Below are positions 37,814-48,553 of a DNA stretch of 64,000 nt, piece by piece; within the stretch, counting starts at the first letter, position 1; every line of letters starts with the position of its first letter. The notes beneath the pieces are model-generated. The model was not told where the DNA came from, did no database searches, and saw only the letters and a list, made by a program, of their open reading frames with translations. The position numbers and the translations under genes are program-made. Origin of the DNA: Asparagopsis taxiformis (Eukaryota; Rhodophyta; Florideophyceae; Bonnemaisoniales; Bonnemaisoniaceae); contig JALQPE010000069.1 in NCBI GenBank assembly GCA_030407315.1, forward strand, positions 124,001-188,000, given 5' to 3'.

Positions 37814-40549
37814 GCGTCGGTGCAGCCAGCTGGCGACTGCTTACAGTACATAGATATGCACGTGAAAATATCTATGATTTGCTGGTGATACGAACCCTAT
37901 GTCATATATGGTAGGGGTGGAACGGCCAATCATAGAGCGCGGTGAGTTTCGGCATTATCCCATTGGATTAAGCTGCTGGATGCACGCAAGATTTACAGCG
38001 TAGAATAGTAATGTATGTTTCTCGTACACGTGTAGATAAGAATATGATCTGCATGTGATCATAAACCGAGTGGAAGTAGTGTGTGTGTGTGTGCGGAGCC
38101 AACGGGGTGATGCTGACGTACCACATCTTCGATTCTGTACAGTAGTGTAGCAGAGCGAGCTATTCTCGCACAGAAATATCTGTGGATCCGCCCCATGCTG
38201 AGCGCAGTTTCCCTAGTCTTGACACGCACTCAGCCTCCACCGCCGCAACACACTTGCTCTCGCGACACCTCTTCTTGCACAAATCTGTCTGCCTGCAGCA
38301 AATGTGCCCCTTTCTACAAGTCTTTCGTTTTGCTGTTGCATTAGAGACATGTTGTCGAACAGAAGCACGTTACACAGAAACCGCAAGAAAACACGCGACA
38401 CGAACTTGTGCGAGACAGCAAAACGATGATTGGGTGTACGACCGTTGCACACATGCTGACCAATTAGTCCAAGGAATGCAACACATTTGGAATGCAATTT
38501 CTTCTACCGCTACTATTGAATTGTGCACTGTATAATCATCGCACATGAGAGGCAACAATTACACGAATATTACACGCGCACCAGTCAGAGCATTGCCCGT
38601 GGCCGAGCAAAGACCCGCTTTGTTGCTTGCGCACACACGCCGTTTCGAGCGCGGACAGGTCGGACGGATCGGTTCGCGCGGCGCACGATCGACTTGCAGC
38701 GCGCCTGCACGCGCGCGGCTCGCAATCGCTCGCGCCAGCGGTGGCTGTGGCACTGGCAGCGCAGTGGCGGCACGGATGGATATTAATTGTACGCGTACTA
38801 TGCATGCTTGTGCTCATGCACGCATCACGTATTGCTATTGCGGCGGCGATGTATCGCGCGACTGAGGCGCAGATGCTGACCGTTGTTGCTCGCGAGTGCA
38901 CTGAGCTCAACTGGGTTGTGCGGAATATACGGCTTGATATTCGGTTGTGTAGTCATCAATGCTGAGTTGACAGCGGAGCCACGAGTTTTTCTGCATCCTC
39001 CAGCTGGCGATTGTTGCGGAGAGATACAGTGGATGCTCGGTTGGCCAGTGGCGATGCATCGTGTTTGGCGAGTCGGATTTTTCATAGCGCTCGCTGGCGT
39101 GTATGAATATTCGAGATATTTTCTCTGAACGCCGTTGATCGCTGAATTGTGCGGAAATCAAATGGTTTGGTTTTTTTTTTTCGAAAAAATGATGTCAATT
39201 GAGTAGTATGTCATACAACAACTAGTCGAATGATGTCAGCATTAGATGCGGCGAATGGAATAGATTATACAAGGCGCAAGTAGAATGTACTTGCATTCCC
39301 AGTGCAGTCGAGCGCTCTAATTGCAGTACAATAGGCTGTTGGTTGTGTACTGCGTTGATGACGTGCGACCATACGGAGGGCTATTGAAAGAGCTGGAGCT
39401 GCACGTGCATAGTTAGCTTGGTGGAAAGCTGCTGTTCAATCGAGTATCGCCGTCGGCGCATGTGCATGGCGGGGGGAAAGTAGTATCGACAATGGTGCAA
39501 TGTTGTGGGAAAGAACGAGGGAAAGTTTGTTTGTTTGTGCTAGACATACGGGTGATGGAAAGGAATTGAAGTGGGCACCGTTTCCAGTCGCTTGCGATTG
39601 TATGGCGTACAGTCGTTGGAGGGCACGAGATATTTTGAACGGCGTGCTGCATCTGTGCGAAAATCGTGCCAATTTCAAATGAGGAGCATTGTATGAGATA
39701 TTAAATTTACTACCTTTTTATGAGCAACGGCGCCGATGTATCGAGAAACGGCACGGCATGAACACCATTCAATTGAAAATATCGCACGAAGAGTCGTCGA
39801 TGTAATCTGATGCGTGAGATTTCAGTGCGAGGCATCGCGCTGTGTGAGTGCAGTCGGTCGTTATGGGCATGTGTAGAACATGGCGACGAGATTGTGGAGA
39901 TGCAATGGATGGATTGCGACTTGTGGTCAGCAAATGATCAAACGACGAGATTGCCAACTGCGCAATATCCTGTTGACGGATGAACGGTAGTAAGCGGCCG
40001 ATGGCTTGCAATACGGTACAGAGCGAGCCACGTGTAGTAATGCGCATAATTTTATTGGATATTCGCGCAGCGAGTGACAGCGTACACAATTGCATTTGCC
40101 ATAATTCACAACCAAAATAATGATGCCGAAAACGCGCCGGCCAGCACATTGGGCGCAACAACACGATTGGTCCATCGAACAGCCAATCACACACCGCAGC
40201 GCAAACGAATGGTAGCCCCGTTCCCCGAGTCGCAAACGCACAGAACAGCGCTTGTGCACAATCGAAAAAACGCTCCCCACAGCCGTCATCAGCCGTGCCA
40301 CGCACATGCGTCTCGCGCCCCGTCCAGTAGCAGCACTGTAGCCGCCGCCACTCCTGCACATCATAACTCGCCACTGCAGTCCAGCTGTCGTCCACCGTCC
40401 CAGATGGAACGCACCGTCCGTCTATATCTTCAACTCGCACACACAACCAAATTTGTCATCGCATCCAGCCGCCCACCTCGCCGCTTCGTTACAGCCAGCC
40501 CCAACCCGAGCCCCAGTCCCAGCCCCCACACCCAACACACTCCCACACC
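37814..40549. other. Gene-poor stretch with simple repeats
   Basis: About 2.7 kb without a supportable gene. It contains a (GT)n tract near 38077-38094, an 11-T run near 39171 and several short overlapping open frames. The frames around 38545-39128 include a hydrophobic run (WILIVRVLCMLVLMHASRIA) but have no ATG-started, domain-bearing ORF. A spliced or non-coding gene is possible. Confidence 0.4.
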
Positions 40550-41128
40550 ATGGTCGTCACAGAGGACACTTTCCACCCACCGCAATCCGCTCCAAAGCTC
40601 GCTGACACCTCCTCGCGCCCAATTCCCATCCTCTCCGTCTCCTCCTCCATCTCGCCCGCACAGAGTGCAACTTCCGTTCCCCTCTGCTCCGTCTCCGACC
40701 TCCCGCCACGCTGTCGCAACGAGCCCGCCGTGCTCGGCAGTGCCACCGGCGAGTTTCGTCGCATGCGTAGCGTGCTCGACATGAAACTCGGCGCTATGGC
40801 CGTTTCTCTCGACGCCCATATGTTGCGTTTCGACTTGCACTCGTCCGCACCCTCCGACGATTCACTGCGTCACTGGTCCCCCGACGTGTACGATCGTGCC
40901 CTCCTCCCCGCCGACGTCGACTGCCCCGATGCCGTTGTTGACGTTTTCGGTATCGCTATCCCGGCGCACACACAGCGAGCCATGCAGATGCAGCATCGCA
41001 AGACTATCGAGCACGACGATGACGACACTGCTGAAGCTTGCTCCACCTCCTCCGTCAGTGAAGGCGCATGCTCCGTCATTCTGGCTGAAAGTCCCTCTCG
41101 TTTGGACTTGTCCGCCCTGCTGTGTTAA
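40550..41128 (+). CDS. Ser/Asp-rich protein of unknown function
   Basis: 192 residues from an ATG in near-ideal context (CACACCATGG). The N-terminal 60 residues are Ser/Pro-rich. The middle has a possible short folded segment (GEFRRMRSVLDMKLGAMAVS). The rest is acidic with Ser clusters (HDDDDTAEACSTSSVSEG) and ends LDLSALLC. I recognise no domain. A regulatory, phosphorylated protein is conceivable. Gene status rests on start context and uninterrupted length. Confidence 0.55.
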   Translation: MVVTEDTFHPPQSAPKLADTSSRPIPILSVSSSISPAQSATSVPLCSVSDLPPRCRNEPAVLGSATGEFRRMRSVLDMKLGAMAVSLDAHMLRFDLHSSAPSDDSLRHWSPDVYDRALLPADVDCPDAVVDVFGIAIPAHTQRAMQMQHRKTIEHDDDDTAEACSTSSVSEGACSVILAESPSRLDLSALLC

Positions 41129-42233
41129 GCCTTTGTCGTCTGTTTGGCGTCGCTTGAGACGCTTTTTGAGCAACAAACAAACTATCGCAACGAGCCCAGT
41201 GCCTGCCTGTGTGTATATATAACCAACCTATATATTATTTTGAGTGATATGTGTGAGCATTGCACTATCTGCAGTGTGTACTACCTAGATGGTCTGCTAT
41301 TGATCAAGGATCCGATGAATCGCGTTTTGTGTTATAGCTGGCAACATGCGTTGTCGTGGTGGTGCGAATTCGCGCAGGCAGGCGCGCAGTAACTTTGACA
41401 CAGCCCCCATCGATGTGGCTTAATGGACTGCTGCGAGCAGAGCGCTAGACGCCTGCGCACCGAAATCACCACACTACTTGCTTGCTTGCTTTGTAAACAG
41501 CGCTACGTTTTCGGAAACAATAAAAAGACTATGTATAGTCGAAGCGCTGTGTGAGCATGCTTTTTTCATCTGTTGTGCATTCCAGCTCTGGATAATGCGG
41601 GCGTGTCTAGTCGATAAATTGTACACCAATGGAAAGGGACTGCACGTGCATGAAGCAACGATTCACATTGGCTAGTAAATTCATTTGAAACAGCAACTTG
41701 CACAACCGTTGCTGAGCTCAAGCGAGCTGTGGAACGGTGCTGATACTGATCGGTAGATAACGAATCTACCCCTGCACGGCAGCGTACACAGCAGTATTAT
41801 GCCATCAAGGAATAATGTGACTTGTGCACACGCAAAGAGGCACTGGCCGCACTGGGAAACGCACTGCAACGGTGGAATGGACACCTGTTAAATTAAATTC
41901 CGTCATGTGATTGGGTCATCAGTGCTAACGCAACAGTTTCAGATGCACGCGCCACAGCTCACCATCGTCTGACAACATCCGGTATATGACAACTGGTGCT
42001 CACGGAGCATCATTACAATTACAATTCCATCTTCCAAATTACAGTAACGAACGTCACATTTCGTGTCACCTTCCAGCGTGACCATCGCAATCTTTTGTGC
42101 TCTCGCCATCTGCACCGCCCACACGTTCGTGCACATCTGTTACAAACCCATCTTGCCTCATTCCTTCTCCAAACCGCCGCCATTCGCAGCAATCATCTAC
42201 ATCTCCAAGCGCACCGAGGCGCGCGGCACCATA
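41129..42233. other. Intergenic region upstream of the MscS-like gene
   Basis: 1.1 kb without a gene. It contains TATATATAACC near 41214, an AATAAA at 41519-41524 and a (CTTG)n tract near 41477. The first could mark the 3' end of the preceding transcript. Confidence 0.35.
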
Positions 42234-44852
42234 ATGCGCCGCGCGCCAACATTCCTCCCGCCATTTTCACCCTCCCCCGTCGCCTTCATTTCGCACGCCG
42301 CCTTTGTCCCGCCCTGTGCTACCCGACGCCCGCGATATGTGCGTCCCGTAATTCTCGCCACTGCCGTCAACAAAGCAGAGGAGGAAATCTTCGTTCGCCG
42401 TCATACAACAGAGCGAACTAAAACGACCACCAAGGCTGATAGAGCCGACAAACTGCCACGTCGCACAAAAACACAGTCAGAGTCGGATGAAGCTCAATTC
42501 GACTTTATTCAGGATAACACGGCAACGCCCGCCGCCCCTATCGTTCCGCAAACAGAAGCGCAGACTGTGGTGCCGCAACAGAGTGTGCAGGGTGGTGTAG
42601 CTGCTGAAACAAACAGCGATCATCATCATCATGCCGACACCGCAAAAAACCAGTCTGATGCGGACATGATGCGGCCCGTGCGCGTCTTTCCACTTGGAAA
42701 AGTGAAGGAATTTGGTAGCAAAGTGGGGACGGAAACTACTAGGCTTGTGACTGAGAGTCGAGTCACATCGCACATTCGTATGCCGACACGTAGAGAGACA
42801 GTGTTGATGGCATGGGAACTTGCACTCGTTCTTGCTCTGCTTACATTGTTGCGTGCAGGAGTTGCTAGTACATTGCGATGGATTCACAACAGACTCAATG
42901 CGACGCGTGGTCTAGAAAGTAATATCCCGTACGAGGTGTCCGTGTTTGAATGTATGCAGCGACCACTGGAATTTCTTAGTCTTTTCACAGTGGGTACAGC
43001 ACTAGCTGAAATTGTCAGTAGACCGCTGGCCGCAACTGGATTATTGCGTCAGATTCGGACCCTACGTGAACTGGGCTTTATCATTTCTGCAACTTGGTTT
43101 CTGTTGCGCTGGATCGATCGAATTCGGTCGCGTTTTGCAGTTGATAAGAGAATTGACAAGGCACAAGTGGATGCAACATCACGAATAGCAACAGTAGCTA
43201 CCACCATCATTTCGTTGCTCATTTCACTGGACACGATCGGCATCAATGTACAAACAGTATTAGCATTTGGTGGTATAGGTGGTGTCGCCATCGGTTTTGC
43301 AGGCCGCGAAATCATATCCAACTTTTTCGGTGGTTTCATGATTTACGTCACAAGACCATTCACAGTCGGCGAGTGGATTCGCAGCATTGAAGAGCAAGAG
43401 CTCAATGGCACCGTCGAAGACATTGGATGGTATCTCACACGCGTTCGAACTTGGAATAAGCGACCGTTGTACATTCCCAATTCTCGTTTCTCGACGCTCA
43501 TTGTTGAAAATGGCTCGCGTATGGACAATCGACGAATTTTACACACACTTCGTCTACGACTCGAAGATATGCCCATTGTTTCCCAAGTCGTCGAGTCTAT
43601 TGAAGCTCTACTGATGAGCCACCAAGAACTGGACCCAAAACAACATCGCATGGCATATGTTGATTCATTCGGCGAGTATTCTGTCAATATTTGGATTAGT
43701 TGCTACACCAAATCGGTGTTTTTGTACGACTTTCGGAGAGTGCAACAAGATATTCTTCTTCGATGCCATGCGATTGTCCGCGAACACGGTGGAAAGCTCG
43801 CGAATACCAACACACGCGACGTGCGACCCGGGATAGACACTGATCGATATGGAGCGGCGCGAAACATCGTATCGTCCGAACAGGACGGCACCAAGAAACA
43901 GGAAGCAAAGAAGAAAGCAGACCAAGCGCCGGTCAATAACGACGTTCCGGGTGTTGCAAGAAACAAGCGACCAAATCCTGCTGAAGATTTGATCTCAATT
44001 GAAAGCGGGGTACGACCGCCTGTGCCATCAGCATCCACGCAGAACAAATCGACAAGCAGTCCTGTCGGCGCCCCGAGTGACACAGCTCCCGTGGCAACTC
44101 CGGATGCGGTTCCGTTGCATCTGACAATGGAACCACACACTGCAACTGTAGCGGCGGCGGTAGCGGCATTATCGGCACTGCAAGAGAGTGCGCTTGAAGC
44201 GGATGAGAAAGTAGGCGAGGAAATAGTCGGTAGTCAAGGGGAAGCCACTGAACCGGCAGTATCTTCTACAGATACGAAGGGGACACAAGCCACCACACCT
44301 GCGCAAATGAAAATCAGTGCTGCACCACCGATTCGACCTGCTTCAACGCCGACTGCACCCAATGTTTCAGCGGCTGCTCCGAAATCAGAAGCGAAGAATA
44401 CAGACGAAAATACATCGTCGGCGAATACACAGACAGGACAATCAGGCTCGCAAGCAACACAAACAGCTCAGAATCGACAAGGTGGTAAACCAGGTGCGCA
44501 GATGCGACAAGCGAAACAAGGAACGGCAACCGTCGCGTCGAATCAAAGTACAACCACGACAGCATCAGATTCGACAGCGACGAAACGAGGCAGTCAGACT
44601 GCGCAAAGCTCCACGGCGACGAGGGCGCAGGCAGGTCGAACAACAACGGACGATGCGACTGGGAAATCTAGCGGGACTAGTGGAGGATCCACGGCGGGCG
44701 TGATGCACATTAGCAAGGCGCGGAAACCGATGTCGGTTTCTCCGACCGGTACGGATGAGGGAAAGTCGAGCGGGACGTCGCAGGCATCGTCACAAGCTGG
44801 GTCGGGCGGGCAGAGATCTACGGACGAGGGTGCGGCGAAACAAGACGATTAA
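42234..44852 (+). CDS. MscS-family mechanosensitive channel (MSL-like), long disordered C-terminus
   Basis: 872 residues from the first ATG (42234). The N-terminal ~60 residues (MRRAPTFLPPFSPSPVAF...) are basic and Pro/Ala-rich, consistent with a plastid or mitochondrial presequence. A charged linker follows (to about 190). Several membrane helices come next, then the MscS signature: the Gly/Ala-rich pore helix TVLAFGGIGGVAIGFAGREI, then NFFGGFMIYVTRPFTVGEWI and the beta domain (LNGTVEDIGWYLTRVRTW, YIPNSRFSTLIVENGS). The last ~270 residues are low-complexity Ser/Thr/Gln/Ala. MSL1-3-type proteins release osmotic pressure in organelles; that is the likely role. The tail may be a regulatory or interaction region. 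Confidence 0.9.
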   Translation: MRRAPTFLPPFSPSPVAFISHAAFVPPCATRRPRYVRPVILATAVNKAEEEIFVRRHTTERTKTTTKADRADKLPRRTKTQSESDEAQFDFIQDNTATPAAPIVPQTEAQTVVPQQSVQGGVAAETNSDHHHHADTAKNQSDADMMRPVRVFPLGKVKEFGSKVGTETTRLVTESRVTSHIRMPTRRETVLMAWELALVLALLTLLRAGVASTLRWIHNRLNATRGLESNIPYEVSVFECMQRPLEFLSLFTVGTALAEIVSRPLAATGLLRQIRTLRELGFIISATWFLLRWIDRIRSRFAVDKRIDKAQVDATSRIATVATTIISLLISLDTIGINVQTVLAFGGIGGVAIGFAGREIISNFFGGFMIYVTRPFTVGEWIRSIEEQELNGTVEDIGWYLTRVRTWNKRPLYIPNSRFSTLIVENGSRMDNRRILHTLRLRLEDMPIVSQVVESIEALLMSHQELDPKQHRMAYVDSFGEYSVNIWISCYTKSVFLYDFRRVQQDILLRCHAIVREHGGKLANTNTRDVRPGIDTDRYGAARNIVSSEQDGTKKQEAKKKADQAPVNNDVPGVARNKRPNPAEDLISIESGVRPPVPSASTQNKSTSSPVGAPSDTAPVATPDAVPLHLTMEPHTATVAAAVAALSALQESALEADEKVGEEIVGSQGEATEPAVSSTDTKGTQATTPAQMKISAAPPIRPASTPTAPNVSAAAPKSEAKNTDENTSSANTQTGQSGSQATQTAQNRQGGKPGAQMRQAKQGTATVASNQSTTTTASDSTATKRGSQTAQSSTATRAQAGRTTTDDATGKSSGTSGGSTAGVMHISKARKPMSVSPTGTDEGKSSGTSQASSQAGSGGQRSTDEGAAKQDD

Positions 44853-45109
44853 CAATGTACAGTGAGTTTGGTTGTGTGTTGAGTAATGTAAATAGACGAG
44901 TAAATGATGATGCGTGCTTCCTGTTTGCGAAACCAAGTTGTACACTGCAACTGACAGAGTGTACGCAAGCGCGCGCCGTTAATTGATGTAATACACTATA
45001 TTTTTAGATTTGAACGCACGACAAGGATCCAACGATACAAAGCGACGTTGGTGTTGAGGTCGTAAACAACTCGAGCGCTCACGCGCCGCTCACACTCACC
45101 AACTGCGCA

Positions 45110-46573
45110 ATGGCCGTTCTATCACCCGCGCTCGTCGTGTCGATGTGCGTCATGTTCGTCCTCACTCGTCTGCACGCGCACTATTACATATTCGAAAATC
45201 CAATTCTATTCGGTTTGAAATACTGTCTCGAGCCCGACCGCGAGCAAATCCAAGCGATTCACCAAGCGGCCACACCGACGTCGTCCAAACAATCATCGAC
45301 CAGAAAGAAAGCCAAACATGTCACAGCCAAATCCAAACATTCCGTGTCCTCACTTCTCGTCCGTCGCACAATTCTAGACGCCTCGTTCTTTTCCGCCGAA
45401 GCCGACTTTCCACATCATCGCCAACTCGACCATCTACTAACGATCTGCGCCGGCTATCTCGCCGCCTACCTGTTCGAAGACATCCTGAGCTGTTTCTACC
45501 CGACGCTATTCACCAACAGCCGCTCCAGCTATGTCGCCGTCTTCGCGGTCGCGTTTGCGCTCTACGAGCTCGGCAAGATCTCGACGAGCCTCGCACCGAT
45601 GCGACTACTGCTCGGCATCCTGGCCATCAGCTGGGTGATAGCATTATCGCTGGTGTCAGCCGGTAATTTCACGAGCTTTTTCCATTTCCACGACGCCTTT
45701 TCCGCGCTATCCCAAAGCGCCATATCGACAATGACGGAGCGTCTCCACCTGAGCACGACGATCGCGCAGCGCAACGCGACCTATCTCGTGGTATTTGCGC
45801 GTCTATTCGTCGCGGGCATTGCGGCACTGATCACGGCGTGCGTCGCAGCTCCCGCGCGACGCTTCTCACGCATCGACCACGATCTGCATCGACAGTATCG
45901 ACAGGACGAACAATCGCTTCGCGAAGACCCCTACGCACTCGACAAACCAACCGCCTCGACCATGCTCGCCATCGCACTCGACTATGTCGCGCCCGCTTTC
46001 ACGCTGTTTGTGTGGTGCGTCACGCCGCGCACGCTGGGTGTCTACGGCGCGTGGCGACTGTCCGCGCTGGTCGCATGCGTCGTTGTGCGCGTGCAGGCCA
46101 TGCGTGTGCGATTACAGGCCTATCTCGACGGCGCGATCGATTCGTACCGGATGTTCTGGACGGACAAAATGATGTCGGACGCCGTGCAGGCCGGACAGCG
46201 ATGCACGTTTCAGGTGGTTGGTACGTCGTTTTATTTGTTCATGATCACTGTGGCGTACGTTGCGCCGGCGGCTATTGCGACTGTGTTTGCGCTGGTCGCT
46301 AAACGAGACGGAGGCGTCGTGCTCGGATTGTGTCCCCGACACGTCGAGCCGGCGACGGCGCTTGACGGCGCGTTTGCGAGAGAGATTGGCGCGTTTTTGG
46401 CGTGGTGGTGTCTGGGGTCGTATGTGGTGTTTGCGCTGGTGTCGGTCGGCGTGGAGATGATGATCGATGTGTTGGACCCCGGCGCGAGGGATCGTGGGGT
46501 GAAATTGCCACCGGCGAGTAGTTCGTCGGAGAGACGCAGGCAGAAACGTATGATGCGCAGTGCGTATGCGTGA
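45110..46573 (+). CDS. TMEM161-family multi-pass membrane protein
   Basis: 487 residues, ATG at 45110. The N-terminus MAVLSPALVVSMCVMFVLTRL followed by EPDREQIQAI closely parallels animal TMEM161A/B (hydrophobic helix, then a conserved E-E-x-L/I segment). Further matching blocks: AAYLFEDILSCFYPTLFTNS followed by AVFAVAFALYELGKI, the Ser/Thr/Asn helix region with ARLFVAGIAALITACVAAPA, and ALVACVVVRVQAMRVRLQAYLD (human: RLAVTRPHLQAYL). About eight membrane helices in total. TMEM161B affects cardiac rhythm and ciliary signalling in vertebrates, but the molecular function is unknown. The charged C-terminal tail is short and Arg-rich. Confidence 0.78.
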   Translation: MAVLSPALVVSMCVMFVLTRLHAHYYIFENPILFGLKYCLEPDREQIQAIHQAATPTSSKQSSTRKKAKHVTAKSKHSVSSLLVRRTILDASFFSAEADFPHHRQLDHLLTICAGYLAAYLFEDILSCFYPTLFTNSRSSYVAVFAVAFALYELGKISTSLAPMRLLLGILAISWVIALSLVSAGNFTSFFHFHDAFSALSQSAISTMTERLHLSTTIAQRNATYLVVFARLFVAGIAALITACVAAPARRFSRIDHDLHRQYRQDEQSLREDPYALDKPTASTMLAIALDYVAPAFTLFVWCVTPRTLGVYGAWRLSALVACVVVRVQAMRVRLQAYLDGAIDSYRMFWTDKMMSDAVQAGQRCTFQVVGTSFYLFMITVAYVAPAAIATVFALVAKRDGGVVLGLCPRHVEPATALDGAFAREIGAFLAWWCLGSYVVFALVSVGVEMMIDVLDPGARDRGVKLPPASSSSERRRQKRMMRSAYA

Positions 46574-46744
46574 GGGTCGATCGGGCGGTCACACGTTGAA
46601 TGACGTTTGGATGCGTTGGCAGAAATTTTAAATTTTTTTATGTCGATGCACGCCGAGTCGATGCGGTCTCGACGCCGCTACTGTAGATATCGCTAATGCG
46701 CGTTAGCGGCTTGCGCGCCATCTGGCGATAGTTGGTCGTCGATA

Positions 46745-47134
46745 ATGGGTCGCAAAGGTGCAGCCGGTGGTACCGCTGGCGGCGGCCGTAGTGGCAGCGC
46801 CGCGAGTGTATCGTTTACACGTGTTGTTCCGCCTTTTCTACGCGCTCTCGTGCGCAACGAGCACAACCCCGCCGATGGTAGTGAGGGCAAGCGAGTGTCG
46901 GCGTCGAATGAACAAGCGCAAGCGCAATTGCAATTGCAGCAACAGTTGGCACAGTTGAAGCAGCAAGGCTTTCGTGTCGAGACAGAGAGTTGTCGGCGTA
47001 AACAGTGCAAGTTGGCAGCAAGTGGCGGCGCGATTGAGAAGAGAGTGGCGCGTGCCAAACGACGACCAATTGCAAAGATGAATGATAGAAACAAATTGAG
47101 CTTTACTGTCGACAGTGATAGTGAAAGCGATTAA
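46745..47134 (+). CDS. DUF4604 / KIAA1143-like small basic protein
   Basis: 129 residues, ATG at 46745. The family hallmarks are at both ends: VSFTRVVPPFLRALV (family pattern V-S-[YF]-x-R-x-x-x-P-x-F-L-x-x-[LF]) and NKLSFTVDSDSESD at the C-terminus (family: LSF followed by acidic residues). Between them lies a Gln-rich coil (QAQAQLQLQQQLAQLKQQG) and a basic patch (RVARAKRRPIAK). The family is conserved in eukaryotes with unknown function; it is likely nuclear. Assignment by short motifs only. Confidence 0.6.
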   Translation: MGRKGAAGGTAGGGRSGSAASVSFTRVVPPFLRALVRNEHNPADGSEGKRVSASNEQAQAQLQLQQQLAQLKQQGFRVETESCRRKQCKLAASGGAIEKRVARAKRRPIAKMNDRNKLSFTVDSDSESD

Positions 47135-47579
47135 GTAAACAAGCGCAAAACGTAACTGCATAGAGCCCGTATATTTTACTCACACACGAGACGTAGCCGT
47201 ACACTGATGGGTAAGCGTAAATGTCGGAAAAAGCAGAGTGTTTGGTACATGCTCACGCCAATTGAACGGACGTAACATGATGGGTGTGAGAATAGCCTGC
47301 TGCATAGGTTGGAGCGCGATATGCGTGACACGATTAGTACAGATGCAGAAAGGTTAACAATTGTCTCTGGGTGCGCGGGTGATGATGAATGATCGAGGAA
47401 ATATAAAAAAGCACAGTTGCTTGCTACAATGAGACCGATCCAACCATACGATGCTGCAATGCGACGAGCAAACGCAGCAGCAACTATACGGCAGACAGCG
47501 CGGAGTACATGCTGCTAGCGCTTGCTCGATGCGCGCTGCAGCGCACGAGCAATGCAACAACAGCGACAAAAGGTACACA
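47135..47579. other. Convergent intergenic region
   Basis: 445 bp between convergent 3' ends; repeated GCA/CAG-rich words near 47470-47560. No gene. Confidence 0.35.
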
Positions 47580-48209
47580 CTACATGATGACACAACATGC
47601 GCGTGCTTGCTTGGGAGGAGCATGTTGCAACGGCGAGGCCTGCGCCGGCTGCGACGATTGTGGCGGTGGCGATGGCAATGGCGATGGCAATGGCGCATTG
47701 ACAGCGCTAACGGCGGCCAACTGCGTGTCGACTGGCTGCGCCGCGTGCTGTTGCTTTACATGCACGGGCGGCAGCGGCAATTCCTCTGCGTCCTCCTCCG
47801 AATCCGAGTCACTCCTGTCCGCAAACATGTCGGTATTGCGCGTCGGATGCGCCGCGGAGCGAATCTGCGCACGTTCGCGCGCCTCGTTCTCTGGCGTGCC
47901 ATGAAATGAGGCCGAGTGACGATCCTTTGCGTCTTTGAACGAATCGGTACGACGACCGGCGCTCGCGGTAGCCGCATTGGCGCCACTGCTCTTGGCCGAG
48001 TGCAAACGACGCTTGTCGTCGTTGGTGGCCGCCTCGTTCCAGATCTTGAGCTGGTTGATTCGCTCGGCACTCTTGCTCTCGGCGGTCGGCAACGGCGTCG
48101 ACGAACGGCCCGGATAGGCCGCAAAGTCGACGCCGTCCGGCAAACGGCCCTTCATGTAGCGGTTGGATATGGTCGGCGCGGCGCCCGGGCGCGCTTGCTG
48201 CGAGTACAT
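47580..48209 (-). CDS. Disordered protein with C-terminal CVIM prenylation box
   Basis: 209 residues from the first ATG (48209). The N-terminal 60 residues have some order (TISNRYMKGRLPDGVDFAAY; ERINQLKIWNEAA). Then come Ser/Arg-rich and acidic segments (DRSDSDSEEDAEELPLPP) and a low-complexity Pro/Ser repeat (PLPSPLPSPPP). The protein ends ARACCVIM, a canonical CaaX box with Met at X, which predicts farnesylation of the Cys in CVIM. The adjacent Cys could be palmitoylated. Membrane-attached adaptor or regulator is the natural inference; no family recognised. Confidence 0.65.
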   Translation of the reverse strand: MYSQQARPGAAPTISNRYMKGRLPDGVDFAAYPGRSSTPLPTAESKSAERINQLKIWNEAATNDDKRRLHSAKSSGANAATASAGRRTDSFKDAKDRHSASFHGTPENEARERAQIRSAAHPTRNTDMFADRSDSDSEEDAEELPLPPVHVKQQHAAQPVDTQLAAVSAVNAPLPSPLPSPPPQSSQPAQASPLQHAPPKQARACCVIM

Positions 48210-48553
48210 CGCGCTTAGAGACGCGGTGCGCGCGACAACGCTATGCGCATGGAATGGCGTGTCGGTGCGTGGCGGCGATGAATCAGCGCTGAGTGCAATG
48301 ACTGGCCTGGCGTGACGAGTCGACTGCGTAGACGATACGATACGATGCGCGTCGCGTGTTACTTGCAAATATTTTCAATGCGAACAACGCAGCTCTCTTT
48401 ACCGGACAAACGTCATGTTTCTACAATATTATTCAATGAAATTAAAAATTGCTATCGAAAATTAACCATCCATCCGCCGCGCCGTCCGATCATTGCGCGC
48501 GCGTCCTTTCAACGTTCCCCAACTGCTGTGCTCACAATCAACTCGCGCGCGCC
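48210..48553. other. Divergent promoter region (CaaX protein / GHR)
   Basis: 344 bp between divergent ATGs; AT-rich around 48420-48460. No gene. Confidence 0.35.

Noticed and set aside
38545..39128. Cluster of overlapping short ORFs with one hydrophobic run
   Set aside because: The most protein-like frame lacks an upstream ATG; no domain and no clear splice sites. Kept only as a finding about an unexplained interval.
47580..48208. Plus-strand frames antisense to the CaaX protein
   Set aside because: Cys/Arg-rich translations with no domain; shadow of the coding minus strand.
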